Assembly (NCBI RefSeq): GCF_937616625.2
Contig: NC_065577.1
Span: 17,001,501-17,065,500 of the forward strand
DNA: 64,000 nucleotides
Source of the DNA: Mercurialis annua
Taxonomy: Eukaryota; Streptophyta; Magnoliopsida; Malpighiales; Euphorbiaceae
Direction of reading: 5' to 3'
The notes under the pieces are model-generated. The model ran no database searches. It saw only the letters and a list, made by a program, of their open reading frames with translations, and was not told where the DNA came from. Below, piece by piece: positions 11,577 to 23,691 of this stretch. Each line of letters opens with the position of its first letter. The first letter of the stretch is position 1. The position numbers and the translations under genes were made by a program.

Positions 11577-11829
11577 AACGGGTCATATAGATATCAATTA
11601 CGTGCACTATTTTTAATTTAAATAAAAAAATAAATTTATTACAAAATAAATTTTTTAATTAATGTTTTTTATGGTATATATAATAGGTGGTTATAAGTAG
11701 TTTATCTGAAAATAAGACGGTTAATTTTGATTAAAAATTATACTTAAAAGTTTAATTATAATTTCATTGATATTTAATAACGGGTCATATAAATATCGCT
11801 CACGTGCGTAGCACGTGGCGAAAAACTAG
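11577..11829 (+). other. Helitron 3' terminus (copy B): subterminal repeats, hairpin, CTAG
   Basis: AACGGGTCATATA words at 11577 and 11779, perfect hairpin CACGTGC-GTA-GCACGTG at 11801-11817, then CTAG at 11826-11829 followed by T. This is the textbook Helitron 3' layout (hairpin about 10 nt before CTRR). Only six bases (TAACTA) separate it from the next 5'-like sequence TCTTATATGTGGG at 11836. Confidence 0.85.
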
Positions 11830-12035
11830 TAACTATCTTATATGTGGGAGGGAGGACAGGCGAAATTACGATATTAGGTTTCATTAAAGGTGTAATTTAC
11901 AATAGAAAAATGAAGCTAATAAAAATAATTTTATATATTGTATTATAAAGATGATTACGGTAATTATTTAGAAAGTAAAATTGTAGTAGAAAACTATACA
12001 AGCATAATTCAGAATAGGACTAATTATTATATTAA

Positions 12036-14441
12036 CTAGTCGTAAGCCCGCGCATTTGCGCGAAATCAATATTATATTCAATATAAATACTAATTTTATA
12101 AAAAAATATTACTCCAAAAAATAAGAATTAATAATATGTAAACTAATAATATTAAATAAAATAAAGTAAAAATAAATTCTAGTAATTTTAGCAATAAATT
12201 GTTTTAAAGTATTAAATATCTAAATATTCTTTTCATTTTATATCAGTATAAGTTTTTTATAATAGAATATTGTACACAATGCTACTTCTCGTAATAAAAT
12301 ATCAACCGGATATCATAATACTCAATACTTTACAATACTTATGTAACTCCCTTATGCAGTTTGATATTTTCATAATTGATAATAATAAAATTATTGTTTC
12401 ATTTTCTTTTAAAAAATATGTGTTTAATTATTGCATAGACAAATGTTGCATAATTTTCCTTTTTATTAAAATGCTTTAAAGTGCCGAATTTGTGTACTAT
12501 TTTTCATGCGAATAAATATTAATAATAAATTTCAATACTAAATAGAGCATATGTTTTAGTATCATAACACATTGATTTTTTTTACATTATATATGAATTT
12601 ATAAATAATTAAAGGTCAAAAAGATAATAGCTATTTTTCGAATAACTTTTAAGGGTGATGTTGGATTTTTCATAATTTGATTATAAAGCAAGTCGTATCT
12701 ATCGATATGATAAATAAAAAATAATAAACTAATATGATTACAATTAATATTATAGTCCTTAGATAAATTATTTAAAAAAATATGAGTGGAATGAAATAAA
12801 TATTATTCTTAAAGTATCTTACTATTGCATTCCTATAAAAATTACCTAAAGTATTTTATTAATTATAACCGGTATGCAACACTTTAAATCAATAAAAATT
12901 AATGAAAATAGAAATTTGTAATAATAATTGTATTATTTGATAATTTTAAAATATTGAATATTTATGATAATACTTTTTATATTTTTATAGGTTTTTTGTG
13001 TTGGAATTTTATTTATGTTTTAGTGATATTTTTTTCCCCTGTTTATGTAATGGATCAGATACTAACACTTCTAATTTGACATATTTTGGTGTTCTGTACC
13101 TATAAAATAGCTTAAAAGAGTCCCACGGTTCATCAAGATTCTAATTCTAAGAACACAGTTACACCATCCAAAACAATAATGCTATTTATCTATAAGAGCT
13201 TTAACAAAAAAAATATCTGTAAAAATATAAATACTTTATAATGAGGGAGAATTATATAGTCCAAGCTCATTTTTTTAGCTCCATTAATTGTATAATATCT
13301 TAAATAAATTCAGATTAAATTCAACAAACACAACTACCTAATTAATATTGTTTAGCATTTGTTTGCTTGTGTGGAATGAAATAAATATTAATTATTTTTA
13401 CTCATAAATGTACCAAAGCCCAATTGCTGCAAAATATAAAGGTGTACACTTAAATAATCATCCTGAAACCTTATTAATATGACACAAATACGGATTGTTT
13501 ATGTACTTAAAGCTCAATTCAATTTCTATAGAGCGGGAGTCATCAAAACAGCAACATAACATGTCTTATGTTTTAACTCTATGAAAAAATGATATACCGT
13601 ATATGGAGATAATAAAATTATAAAATGATTTATATAAGAAAAAAATTAAGTTTTGGCTAAATGCTACATAGTTAATGAAAATTGAAAATTGTATTATTGA
13701 CATCTCATCAGTTAATGATTGCCATTAATTTGTTTTAGTATGGAATCTATTCAATAATGGCTTCCTTGTCTTATGTTTTTAAGGTAATTGACACGGCCTT
13801 TTAAAAAACCTACCGGAATTCATGGCTACGAATAAGAAAATATACATTTTCTCTCTAAAAATTAGTTTCATATCTCTTCGACATTTCAAGATAAAAAACC
13901 ATACGTGAAAAGTAATAACAAAACTAAATATAAAAAAATTATACAATACCTCTATATTCAAACTATAAATAGCTTCCATTGCATGAGTTTCCATCTGATG
14001 ACAGAAAAAAAAAACAAATTGCAATTATCAGAATACAATAAATAAAACGATTGAGAATTCGATAAAACAAATGCAACAAATCGTTTGAGTATATTTTTAA
14101 TTAATAAAAAAACATTTTCCATGATAACAAAACAATATACGAACAAACTTAAAGATAAAAAATAAAACCCTATAAAGAGAGTATTTATATTGACAATTTA
14201 GGTGGTTTATATAGATTAGGATGTTAAAATTCATATGATAAAATTCAATTAAAATAAGTATTTTAAGAAAAGTGGGAACTAATATGAATTATCTATCAGT
14301 TTCAACTTTTAATTTAAAAATTAAATATAATTGAAGTATTTTAAAAAGATTGGAAACTCTAAGAATACTCTATTTGGTGAGAATCGATGAGAGGCTTCCG
14401 TTGGTCCTCTCAATTATATAATATATAGATATAGATATAGA
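12036..14441 (-). mobile_element. Minus-strand Helitron, non-autonomous
   Basis: On the minus strand the 3' end is a CGCGCAAATGCGCG hairpin (12048-12061) followed by CTAG (12039-12036) and T. The proposed 5' end is a TC followed by a TATA-rich run at 14441 or 6-12 bp to its left (TCTATATCTATATATTATA), then GAGAGGACC. No coding frame of note lies inside; the content is AT-rich sequence. The 3' end is firm, the 5' end is approximate. Confidence 0.55.
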
Positions 14442-14929
14442 TCTATCGTGTAAAAAAGTAAAAAACAAGAGTATGATAAATATGAGTGGAGGATTGATAG
14501 CTAAAGTTCGGAAAAAATGTATTATACATCCACTGTGGTTAGAAATTAGAAGTCTACTAGAATACAATAGGGATTAATATAAATTTAGTGTCTGAACTTT
14601 TTTAAAAATGACAATTTGGTGTTTGAACAAAATTTTATATCAATCCGATAGGTGAACTTGTTTACAAATTACAAGTTGATGTGTCCAGCAGGTTTCTTTC
14701 CGGTAGCCCTTAAAAACGCAGTTTATGTGGAAGGGATCAATTTCCACATAGACAAATATTTATTAAAACGCAAATGACGTGGAATTTAGGGGTTGGCTTA
14801 TTTCAAATGGACAAAATAGCCCTTTGCAACGGTAAAAAAGAATCCCATAAAAGCACAACTAAAGCCTTCTTTTTTCTCTTCTACACTGTGTATTTCTGAT
14901 TATTCTTCAACTTTTTCTTTAACATTGAA

Positions 14930-15199
14930 ATGGAATTTTGCTATTGTGACAAGAGATGCGTAGAGAAAACTTCATTGACAGACCGAAATCCTGGGCGAAA
15001 GTTTATGACATGCGAGATGGGAGATTGCAACTATTTCAAATAGACAAGTGACGAATTGTGCGAGAGAGCCAGTCGAATTATACCTGATTTATTAAGAAAG
15101 ATTGGAAGATTAGAAGCTGAAGCAGCAAGAAGCTGGCGAAGGGAAAATTTCTTACAGGCATGGGCAAAATTTTCTGTTTTAGTTCTTATATTTAAGTGA
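14930..15199 (+). pseudogene. GRF-type zinc-finger small protein in a MULE, one internal stop
   Basis: From ATG at 14930 the frame reads MEFCYCDKRC, then NPGRKFMTCEMGDCNYFK, then TAG at codon 38, and stays open to TGA at 15199 (89 sense-length positions). Cys spacing and the N-P-G-R-x-F block match the GRF zinc finger, found in some nucleic-acid enzymes and in small plant proteins. Family members have Trp after YFK, so TAG is most simply a TGG-to-TAG change. After the stop comes a charged helical stretch (LLRKIGRLEAEAARSW) and a hydrophobic end (FSVLVLIF), the usual plan of the small plant GRF proteins: zinc finger, coiled coil, membrane tail. It is divergently arranged to the transposase, from the other end of the MULE. 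Confidence 0.8.
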
Positions 15200-15844
15200 A
15201 ATGTATGCTGCAATCTGATGTACGATCTGCATGGTGTTTTGTAGTTTTTGATGTTTGTAAAACTGAAAATATTGTGTTGTTTGTTAAATTTATGGATATC
15301 AATGAAAATTGAAACTTTGAGTTGAATTTGCTGCATTGTAAGTGTTTGGGTGAATGTGTGAATTAAATGATGGAAAGGTGTTTGATGAATTGTCTGAAAG
15401 AATGTGTTTGATGAAATGGCTAAGTGAATTAAGTTACATAACAAGTCATTGAATGTGTTCGATGAAATGCCTGAAAGAAGCTACATAATTTATAGGCAAT
15501 ACACATGTGATACAAATTCAACTGCAATTTCAAAATTCTTGATCATAAACTAAGAAAAAAAAGTTAAAATACAAAATCATATATAACTTGAAATTGCGTA
15601 GTGTCATATCACAATTTCAAATAGCCAACATGTTTGATACAAAATATGACGTCATTGTGCTGGTCTTAATCAGTCTCAACACAAATAAAAGCACCTAGGA
15701 TATAGATCGACTTCAGTTCAATCATTGCTACAAAAATCTAATACATAAACTAGGTTGACTTGAGTTCGATCACCACCTAAGGTAAGCAAAAAGCTTGGTA
15801 ACAACCTAAGTTGTCCAAAACACAAAATCTTTACGTAAGCTCCT

Positions 15845-18800
15845 TCAATTATGCTGTAGAGTGCTCGGGCAAAGTGTCTGGAGCTGGTTTTGATCTGATG
15901 GAATCTTGGGTAGTGATAATTGGCTCTGAAGTCTCAGCTCTTGTAGTCCTTTTAACCTTCTTGCTGTCTCTAGTTGTTGCTGTCGTCTATGAGAAAATAT
16001 ATATGAAATGCAACTCTTATAAGTCACATATATATGACAGAAACTCAAAGAAAATAACCATTTGTAGCCAAATAATCAAAATACAAGGCGGATACATGTG
16101 GTTGAGATGTAGTCGCACATTGTTTTCCACATCTCTTAAACCCACTCCTCTTCCAGTCATATATGATGGTTCAGGTTCATTACCAACTCTTCTAACACCT
16201 TCACTATGAATGACCCTTTGACTTGTGGTTTTAAAAGCCATTTAATTATGATGCACTAGCTACTACATATAAAAAAAACAATTAACAGCCAAATAATCAA
16301 AATAAAAACCAAAAATCTTACATTTGTCACGTAAGTGTTTGTCATATAATCATTGTATACACCATATCCTCTAACAGGCTGGCTATGCAATCCTGGAATA
16401 TAAGTTGGATTACTTTTTGCAGCTGGATTTCTTCTCTCAAAAATTTTCACATTGCTCCCCAAATTTCTTGGAATGATTACTGGATTGGTGACTCCATTAG
16501 TTGATGCAGTTGCTGTATTTGAGTGTGATGTTTCACTCTCCTTTCCTTTTTGTGTGTCATGTGGTGCTCTCACAAACTGAAAACAAGTTGAAACAAACAC
16601 TTGCATTATAGAAGTTGTTACATAAACTGTTATACTAATTGACTAACATAACTTACAGGCAATTTTGATATCCTAGCAGGTTGCTCCCTTATCACTTCTC
16701 GATTCCCAGTCCTATTACCATCTTTTGGTGGAGCTTTAGTGCACTTTTTTCTATTGTGACCCTTCTCAAAACAGACTTGGCAAGTCATGACTCTGCCCTT
16801 TCTAGATAACTTATACCCACTGGAAGCTTCTCCTTCATTTTTTCTTCTTTTTTTTGCAGGTCTGCCAGGCATCCTTTTGAATGGAGGGGGCTGAGGTGGG
16901 TTATATGGGGCTTTTTTCAAAATTTCCTCCCATTCATTGGTTGCATCATGTGCATGTATGCCTATAAATAGGTTTCTTTCCTAAACCAATGGGAAATGTA
17001 ATCTTCTGGTTCATCATCTAAGTATGAGATAGCATAAAATGCATGGGCGCAAGGAATACCTGTTAAGTCAAATTGTCTACAAGGGCAAGTTCTGTTTTTC
17101 AGACTGACTACATAGCTATCTCCATCCTGCCCTATTTCAAAGCCATCATCTCCATTCCATAACAGTTCACAGTTACCACTTTGTACCTTACTCTCATGGA
17201 GTTTTTTTCTTATTCTATTACCAAAATCACATATCTAGTTAGATGCAAGGTCCCTATTAGTATGCAGCCTATTCATAACTAAGCACCTTTTGTCTTCTAA
17301 CATGGAAATAACATTATTAGTTCTAATTTCTACAATTTTCCCATTAAAAGCCTCAATTAAATTATTATCAACTATAACACACTTTACCTCAGTTGTAAAG
17401 TATGCTCTGCACCAGTGTCTAGGGTGGGTAACCAACATGTCATCAAAGCCTTTTTGTGTGAGTTGTCTCATTGCCTCCATATTTTTTTTTCAAAATCAGG
17501 CATATTCGAAGACTTAGCACATTTCCACCATTGCTTCTGCAAATCCTCTCTCCTTCCATTTGTTTTCCTCCAGTTAGCATAAAGGTGCCTTGCACAACAC
17601 CTCTGTTCAGCTCTAGGTAGCAAATCAGCTACTGAATCCAACAAGCCCTGCAAATTTTAATGCATATAAACAACAATACACCAAAAAAAACAACAGTACA
17701 TTTGCTAACTAACAACCTAACTAACATTTGCTCACTAACAACCTAACTAACAATTCATAACTACTAACAATTCATAACTACCATATAAATACAGAGTTGA
17801 GATATACCTTTTGTTGGTCAGTTATAATGCACCATCCTGCCCCTTGCCCCATTTAAAGATCCTCTGCAAGCAGTTGGATGAACCAATCCCATGTTTCCCT
17901 CCTTTCTATGTCAGCTAAAGCCTAGGCCACAGGAAACATTTGATTGTTTCCATCCCTCCCAACAGCTGCTAATATTTCTCCTTTGACATTTCCTTTCAAA
18001 AAGCAACCGTCTAGCCCAATCACCCTTTTACAACCATTCAGTAGTCCTTTCTTTAAACAGTCAAAGTTAATGTACAATCTCTGAAACATATGCATAGACT
18101 GTGGCAAAGGCCTTTCCACTTTCATAATAGCTCTACTGCCAACATTGGATCTCCTAATCTCCTCAAGCTAATCCCATAATAAAGCAAACTCTACCTTAAC
18201 CTCACCTTCAAGAATCAGATTTGCTTCATACACAGCCCTTTTCACCTTTGTTAAACTCATGTCCAGCCTTAAGTCAGTCTTCATTAAAGACTTCAAATCA
18301 ACCAACCTCATTCGAGAGAGATACTTGTATTTTCACAAGTAGTTCTTAGCCAACCACTTTGTAGTCACTCTTCTATTCTTGAATGTAACCAGGCAAGTAT
18401 GCTCTTGATTGTAAGTCTTTATCAAAAAGCCTTGCTTTCTGTTTCCTCTGAGGCATAAATATGAAATGGGCATGAAGCCTTAACACACCTAGCTCTTACT
18501 TCTTTCTGTGTGTTTCTAACCAGTTTAATCTCCCTTCTTTCTTGAATAGCAAATCTAATAAGTGCTTCTTTAAACTGTTATGCTCCAGTCACTTTCATAC
18601 CAAGAGCAAAAGCCAGCTTCTCTGCCTTGCTTTTGAACAAAGGATGGCTAGACCTTCTCTTCTGGGCATGATCACCATCATCCTCATCATCTGTTGTCAC
18701 TGGTCTATAGCATTCATCCTCTTCATCTGGATCCCAATAATCAGTTCCACTTCCCTCTTCATCTACACCTTTGCCAGTTTGTTGTTGCTCAGTTGCTTGA

Positions 18801-19560
18801 ACTAAAGGTTCTACCTCTTCATTTTCTACATTTTTGTATGCTCTAATTTTATCTGCTAACTGCTTCTTTTTCTCTTTGAAATCCCTCAAAGTAGATCTAG
18901 ATTGTACCAACTCTTCATATGATGACATATAAGGGAAGTCCACAATTTCTTTATCAGAAGGCTCTTCATCTTCACCAGCTTGACCATGGTCAACATTCAA
19001 CTGAGTAGCTTCATTAGCTGCAACTCCTTGTGCTGCAATTACATCTTCACTAGCTGCAATTTCTTCACCCACTCTATTACCTTGAATTTTCTCATTAAAA
19101 CTGTCATTATTAGGTCCAACCCCCACATCTGTAAGCCTTATCTCATCTTCATCTATTTACTCAGTGTTAATGTCAGTTATACCCTCACTTATAGGGACAT
19201 TACCAAAACTGCCCTCAACAGAAACCACATGGTGCTCAGTGTACACTTCTATCAATTTATGCTCTAGTAATAACTTTACTAAGTCTGAAATTGACCACTC
19301 AGTCAGCAGCCTCAACCCATGTGCTAAAGACTTACCTGGATATCTAAAGTGAATCTTGCTAATTTGTTTGTTTCCTAACAAATTCTATATGATGTTGGTA
19401 AAATACGACAAAGTAAAATTATCAATATCAACCTCCACATGCCATAGCATTCCCCCATTATAAACCTTTTGGGCCCCTCGTAAATCTCCAAAAAAAGTAC
19501 CCCCCCCCCCAATACAAATCAATAACAGGCCTGCCACTGTTAATCGTAAACAAATACTTT
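15845..19560 (-). pseudogene. MuDR-family transposase, decayed
   Basis: Reading the minus strand from about 19560: an N-terminal region (GMLWHVEVDIDNFTLSYF), an acidic linker (18990-18620), a MuDR DNA-binding region (KTYNQEHTCL near 18410, then VTTKWLAKNYL), the DDE core with first Asp in VIGLDGCFLKG (about 18020), second Asp in CIITDQQKG (about 17820) and Glu in NNLIEAFNGKI (about 17360), a SWIM zinc finger (CPCRQFDLTGIPCAHA, about 17080), a CCHC knuckle (CQVCFEKGHNRKKC, about 16780) and C-terminal exons down to 15845. About eight in-frame stops (such as after SMLEDKR...LASN at 17233) and frameshifts at a G run (19500) and a T run (17483) break it. An intron-like gap lies near 17650-17810. 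It cannot encode an active enzyme. Confidence 0.9.
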
Positions 19561-20133
19561 AAAAAACTATTAAAGATTGGGTTTGAAGAATATTCAAAGA
19601 TTAAAGGAAAAAATTAGGTCAAAGAAGGTAAATTTAAGGATTATAAAAGTTACATACCTTGTCATTGTATGCAAATGCTTCACAAATTTTCTCGCATGTA
19701 CGCAAATTAAGAAAAATCGAGTTCTTAATTCCCTTTTCCAGTCTTGATCAGGCGTTGTAGTTGAGTTCTGTCTTCTCCTTCGCACAAATTGCAGTAATTA
19801 TTTCCCTAAATTTAACCTAATTTTCTAACATCAGCAACTTAGTCCCGTTTTGATAGATTGAGGGGCAAAGAATGTCATTTTGATTGTCAAATGAATGTCA
19901 CATGTTCTATTTTAATTTCCATTAAAACTTAGTTCCATGTCATTAATACCACCCTGTATCTTTCAGCCATATCACAGTCCATGTCACTATTTTCGAAAGA
20001 AACCTGCTGGACACATCAACTTGTAATTTATAAACAAGTTCACCTATCGGATCGACATAAATTTTGTTCAAACACCAAATTGTCATTTTTAAAAAAGTTC
20101 AGACACTAAATTTATATTAAACCCAATACAATA

Positions 20134-20174
20134 TCAAAAGGGAACTCTATATATAAGAGCTACAAATTAAATAA
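20134..20174 (+). promoter_or_regulatory. Possible core promoter/leader of the SMAP1-like gene
   Basis: TATATATAA at 20148-20156 lies about 45 bp upstream of the start codon once the solo LTR and its duplicated 5 bp are discounted. The solo LTR (20175-22308) now separates the two. The MULE lies 14 bp upstream of the TATA-like word. Role inferred from position only; a similar GGGAACTCTATATATA occurs at 23175. Confidence 0.35.
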
Positions 20175-20753
20175 TGTCACGACCCAATCTCATGGGCCGA
20201 GACCGGCGCTAGGGAATGGGAGTGGTTGCTCCGAAACCCGTAGCAAGCCTAAAAACGTAAAATAATTTTTCGTAAAACATAAACGTCATGCATGACCGAC
20301 GTAAACACGTGTCATGCTAAAACATATGCCAGGCATGCAAATCCTCTAGCGGTCACAACATTAAATAATGCAGCAAGCATAAAACATTAATAAATTTGAA
20401 ATATAAAGTTATATATACAGAAAATCACTTGATACAAAACATCTATCTACTGCAGCTCTAGGAGTAAAGTACGGTTTCTTTACATACTTTCAAAAATACA
20501 GACTTTTGAAAGTAGGATAGAAGTCTGTTGCTTCAAAAGCGTCTTTCACCTGAAAGGAAATCTGTGAGGGGTCAGTATATTTGGGATATACTGAGTGAGT
20601 TTGCATAGTTACTAATAAGCATTTAAATAAAACATAAAATCGATAATGTAAACAATTCGATCAAATGCATCCGAGTAACTAATTTGGATGAAACCCTATT
20701 CTCCAAATATCTGTCGATATAAAATTATAATCAAATCAACCGATCCAATTGGT

Positions 20754-20885
20754 AGGGTCCCGAGATAATTCAACCGAGTTCAACATCTACCGTCACTTTA
20801 TCCCAAGTCGTGGGTCCCGAGATAGTTCAACCGAGTTAAACCCACTGGATACAGGTCCCGAGATAATTCAACCGAGTTAAACCTC
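20754..20885 (-). repeat. Three iterated CTCGG/CGAG motifs in solo LTR
   Basis: Three copies of CCCGAGATARTTCAACCGAG spaced by variable sequence. The same word is iterated in the LTRs near 38976, 41690 and 47426, so it is a conserved LTR module, possibly a factor-binding array. Confidence 0.7.
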
Positions 20886-21541
20886 GTATCCAATTCGATA
20901 TATATTCCAACTTCGATATTTGATGTTCGATAATATGGGCCACTTTTCATAATTTCTCTAATCAAAACTGGTGATCACACAGCCCTATTACCGCCAAATA
21001 GGAAGGCACGTTTCATCCGATCTATACTGGTTTCAAATTCAGGTATGAATGCAATTCCATACAAACATTCATGATAGAAGCAAATGCGATGTAAATAAAT
21101 GATATAAAGCATTTGCGATGTAAAAACAATATACTTTTTAAATACTTGAAAAGTAAACAATAAACTCACAGAAAACGCTTATCCAAAAATACGTCGGGGC
21201 TTAGAAACGTCAAGCTTCCCGAACTCCTGGTCCAGCTGCTTCTTGCCTTGCCAGATCTAAAACGATTTAAAACAATTGACTCACATTAGAATCCTATTCT
21301 AAGATTGATTCTAGACTCGAGATTCGACACGCAACACTCATTAACCGTCGTGCTTCTCACGTATATTCTGATAAACGGTATCTAACTCGTTTATGGATCA
21401 AATATCTTTTCTAATTCAGTTCTCGTTTAACCTCGTTAGGTTAACATCTCAAATTAATTGATAATTAATCAAATATTAATCAATTTCAAATCTCGATATG
21501 CGCGTACGAATTTTTCCAAAAAACTAGGTCGATTGGGGAAA

Positions 21542-21645
21542 ACACTGTGCGTACGTGCGTTTGCATGTGCGGCTGCACAAGGGACTGTGCGTTCGCACAT
21601 TCTAGGCTGTGCGACGCACAGCCACGGGCTAGGCCCGGGGGATCG
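21542..21645. repeat. GC-rich block with inverted repeat in solo LTR
   Basis: A GC-rich island in AT-rich DNA includes GGCTGTGCG and CGCACAGCC around one central base at 21605-21623, plus several TGTGCG/CGCACA words. Confidence 0.7.
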
Positions 21646-22334
21646 ATTTTGACGTGCTTGTAGGCGTAAAAACGCCCAAAACGCATCCAAAACGCTAATT
21701 CTAACTTCAAAATGCTCAAATTTATTCCTATAATCGATAAAACGATAAAATCGCTTCGTGGCCTAAAACTTTGAATCGATACTCAAAATATATCCGTTTA
21801 AACGGTAAAACGTCAAGCTTACCGGGATACGCCACTGGAATACGATCGTTTTGAGTTATAGAACGTCGGAAACGGACGAGAAACAGAGTCGAGCGACGGA
21901 AACGGCGATGAAAACGGCGAACGAGAGAAAGAAAATGAAATGAAGGAGTTGAGGTTCTGGATCCTTCAGCTGAAGGAAATTTTATATATATCACGGCTAA
22001 TTTACACTTTGATCCTTGAAAAAAGTTTCAATTTAGTCCAAATTTTAAACGATCTCTGATCGACTCGAAACGTTTACCTTAACTACTATAAATTATTTCA
22101 CGGACTTTGACGAAATAAAATTTGTCACGGGATTTAAAATTTATTTTATATTAAATTTCGAAGTTAAATCCTTAAATCCGCTAATTAACTTATTAAAATT
22201 TATTCTAAATTCCTGATGTAATTAAAATAAATTCTCCTTAGTTTAATTTATCGGAAATCTCGAGACGTGACACGACTTAATTACCTTAAATTATTTTGGG
22301 GTATTACAAATAAACAGGTGAAATTCCGGCGAAC

Positions 22335-22523
22335 ATGAGGCCGATGCAGATGGAGTACTTTGCTCACAAGGACGAGCAAGGATTGTCGGTGGCGATGGAC
22401 GTTGATGATGTGGATCCGTTGGAGATCTTCGATGAAGGCGTAGTGAACATCGATAACAAGCTGGTTGATGCTAATTTCTTCAATAATTTCGAGGATGATT
22501 TTGATGACAGCGACATCAATTAA
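22335..22523 (+). CDS. Small acidic protein 1-like (SMAP1-type), intact 62 aa
   Basis: A single open frame MRPMQMEYFAHKDEQGLSV ending FNNFEDDFDDSDIN. The protein is very acidic, with a central MDVDDVDPLEIF block and a C-terminal phenylalanine/aspartate-rich segment. Length and both conserved ends match plant SMALL ACIDIC PROTEIN 1, a nuclear protein linked in Arabidopsis to the response to the synthetic auxin 2,4-D. No intron is needed in the coding part. A CAG at 22315-22317, 17 bp before the ATG, could be a 3' splice site, in which case the solo LTR just upstream would lie in a leader intron; otherwise it splits the leader. Start chosen because MRPM is the conserved family start. Identification is from memory of the family. 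Confidence 0.75.
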   Translation: MRPMQMEYFAHKDEQGLSVAMDVDDVDPLEIFDEGVVNIDNKLVDANFFNNFEDDFDDSDIN

Positions 22524-22682
22524 TTTAATATGTTAGTGAATTTGATGATTATGTTTGTTGCTGCTTTGATTGCTAATATAGGAATTATCTAATGGATTAA
22601 TTTTACTGTTGGTGGCCCTAATTAATTTTTGCTGTGTATTACTTGTGATTTATCTAGGGTTTGATCCTTGTGTTTTCTATTA
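22524..22682 (+). other. Probable 3' UTR of the SMAP1-like gene
   Basis: T-rich non-coding sequence between the stop codon and the Helitron inserted at 22683. No clear AATAAA signal was seen; the Helitron may have displaced or supplied the 3' end. Confidence 0.4.
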
Positions 22683-23148
22683 CTAGTTTCGCATTACGTG
22701 CTATGCACGTGGCTCGTAACGTAACTCGTCAATCAACATATTAGTAAATTCATTATAATTATATCAATTTTTTATTTATAATTAATATTAAATTAGTTAA
22801 GAATTTTTGTAAAAGTAAATATAATATATTCGGTTATTAAATTTTTTTTCCATACTGAATTTATTCTTCTTTTGGTTTTATATAATTAAATAATTAACTT
22901 AATTTTATTAATTATATCTTTAAAAATAATAAGATAGACAATTTAATTATTTTCTACATACTAAAAACTAAATTGGAGATAATTTAGCTACCTATTCTAA
23001 TTAGGACTTTGATTACAATAGTGATTAATTAAATAACTAATTAGTTAATGACTATAAAACCTTTATTTAGTAGTAAACTGAAAAGGATTATTCAGTAAAT
23101 TTGTCTGTCCCCCCCCCCCCCCATCCGTGCTTTTATATATAGTATAGA
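22683..23148 (-). mobile_element. 466-bp non-autonomous Helitron
   Basis: Both ends are canonical on the minus strand. The 5' end TCTATACTATATATAAAAGC starts at 23148 after host A, with a run of 14 consecutive G (23122-23109) 20 nt further in. The 3' end has a perfect ACGTGC-ATA-GCACGT hairpin (22710-22696), then AATGCGAAA and CTAG (22686-22683) before host T. Insertion between A and T fits Helitrons. No coding content. Confidence 0.88.
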
Positions 23149-23383
23149 TGATTGTTAATTCAAATTAAAAAAAAGGGAACTCTATATATATATATTTATT
23201 GAAATTTATTAAAAACCATAGTTATATTTATAATTAAACTAATATTTAAGTAAGATTTCATAAAGTGCATATAATTCATATTAGAAAGCATAAAATTAAT
23301 TAGAGTTTAACCTCTATTTACTTATATGGTTCTTAAAAATAAATTTACTTATATGAGTGTGTTAATAATTTATATTAAAACAA

Positions 23384-23691
23384 GGGGTAATATCATAAAA
23401 ATTCATGAACGTTACACGTTTCCTCATTTTAATCACGTACTTTAAATTTTCTCATTTTCATGCACGAACTACCACTTTTTTTCAAATTCATGCACGATGC
23501 TGAGATGTCACGGCTCTATTGGTGTAATTTACTGAGGTATAGGTCATTTTATACCAATGAATGAGTGCCACCTCAGCACCGTGTATGAATTTGGGAAAAA
23601 GTGGTAGTTCGTGTATGAAAATGAGAAAATTTAAACTTCGTGATTAAAATAAGAAAACGTGTAAAGTTCGTGATTTTTTTTACATTAACCC
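23384..23691. mobile_element. Mutator-like MITE, 308 bp
   Basis: The element is close to one long inverted repeat (ends GGGGTAATATCATAAAAA / GGGTTAATGTAAAAAAAA) with a short centre and is flanked by the 9-bp duplication TTAAAACAA (23375-23383, 23692-23700). The 9-bp duplication points to Mutator-type transposition. It encodes nothing. Confidence 0.9.

Larger units (their letters stand above)
1193..11829 (+). mobile_element. Non-autonomous Helitron (copy B) carrying gene fragments
   Basis: The 3' end is clear: hairpin CACGTGCGTAGCACGTG at 11801-11817, then GCGAAAAA and CTAG at 11826-11829. The 5' boundary is inferred from sequence just after 1186 (TACTATAAGTGTG, then a purine-rich GGGAGG tract and ACAGGCAAAATTACG) that matches the starts near 11836, 30895 and 50632. 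Without the copia element and the SINE the body is about 8 kb. It holds minus-strand exons of a COQ8-like gene, a WRC-like segment, duplicated exon-like segments and an ATCAAC-rich tract. No RepHel helicase is present. Treating all of this as one Helitron is an inference from the two ends. Confidence 0.5.
14570..20124. mobile_element. Mutator-like element (MULE), 5.56 kb, complete ends
   Basis: Terminal inverted repeats of about 130 bp (14570-14700 and 19996-20124) begin GGGATTAATATAAATTTAG / GGGTTTAATATAAATTTAG. The 9-bp duplication AATACAATA flanks both sides (14561-14569, 20125-20133). Nine-bp duplications and long inverted repeats are typical of Mutator-like DNA transposons. It carries a decayed MuDR-type transposase on the minus strand and a GRF zinc-finger frame on the plus strand. 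It sits just upstream of the SMAP1-like gene's TATA-like sequence. Confidence 0.95.
20175..22308 (-). mobile_element. Solo LTR of a gypsy-type family
   Basis: 2134 bp starting TGTCACGACCC and ending GTATTACA in plus-strand reading, flanked by the 5-bp duplication AATAA (20170-20174, 22309-22313). The elements near 38313-50459 and 61139 show that the family LTR begins TGTAATA and ends GTGACA, so this copy is on the minus strand. Solo LTRs form by recombination between two LTRs. It contains three copies of the CCCGAGATARTTCAACCGAG motif (20754-20885) and a GC-rich hairpin block (21542-21645). Confidence 0.92.

Noticed and set aside
12270..12479. 69-codon plus-strand frame
   Set aside because: AT-rich, low-complexity composition inside a minus-strand Helitron; no homologue recognised.
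15811..16209. 132-codon plus-strand frame with hydrophobic stretch
   Set aside because: Antisense to the C-terminal exons of the MULE transposase; the hydrophobicity reflects the reverse complement.
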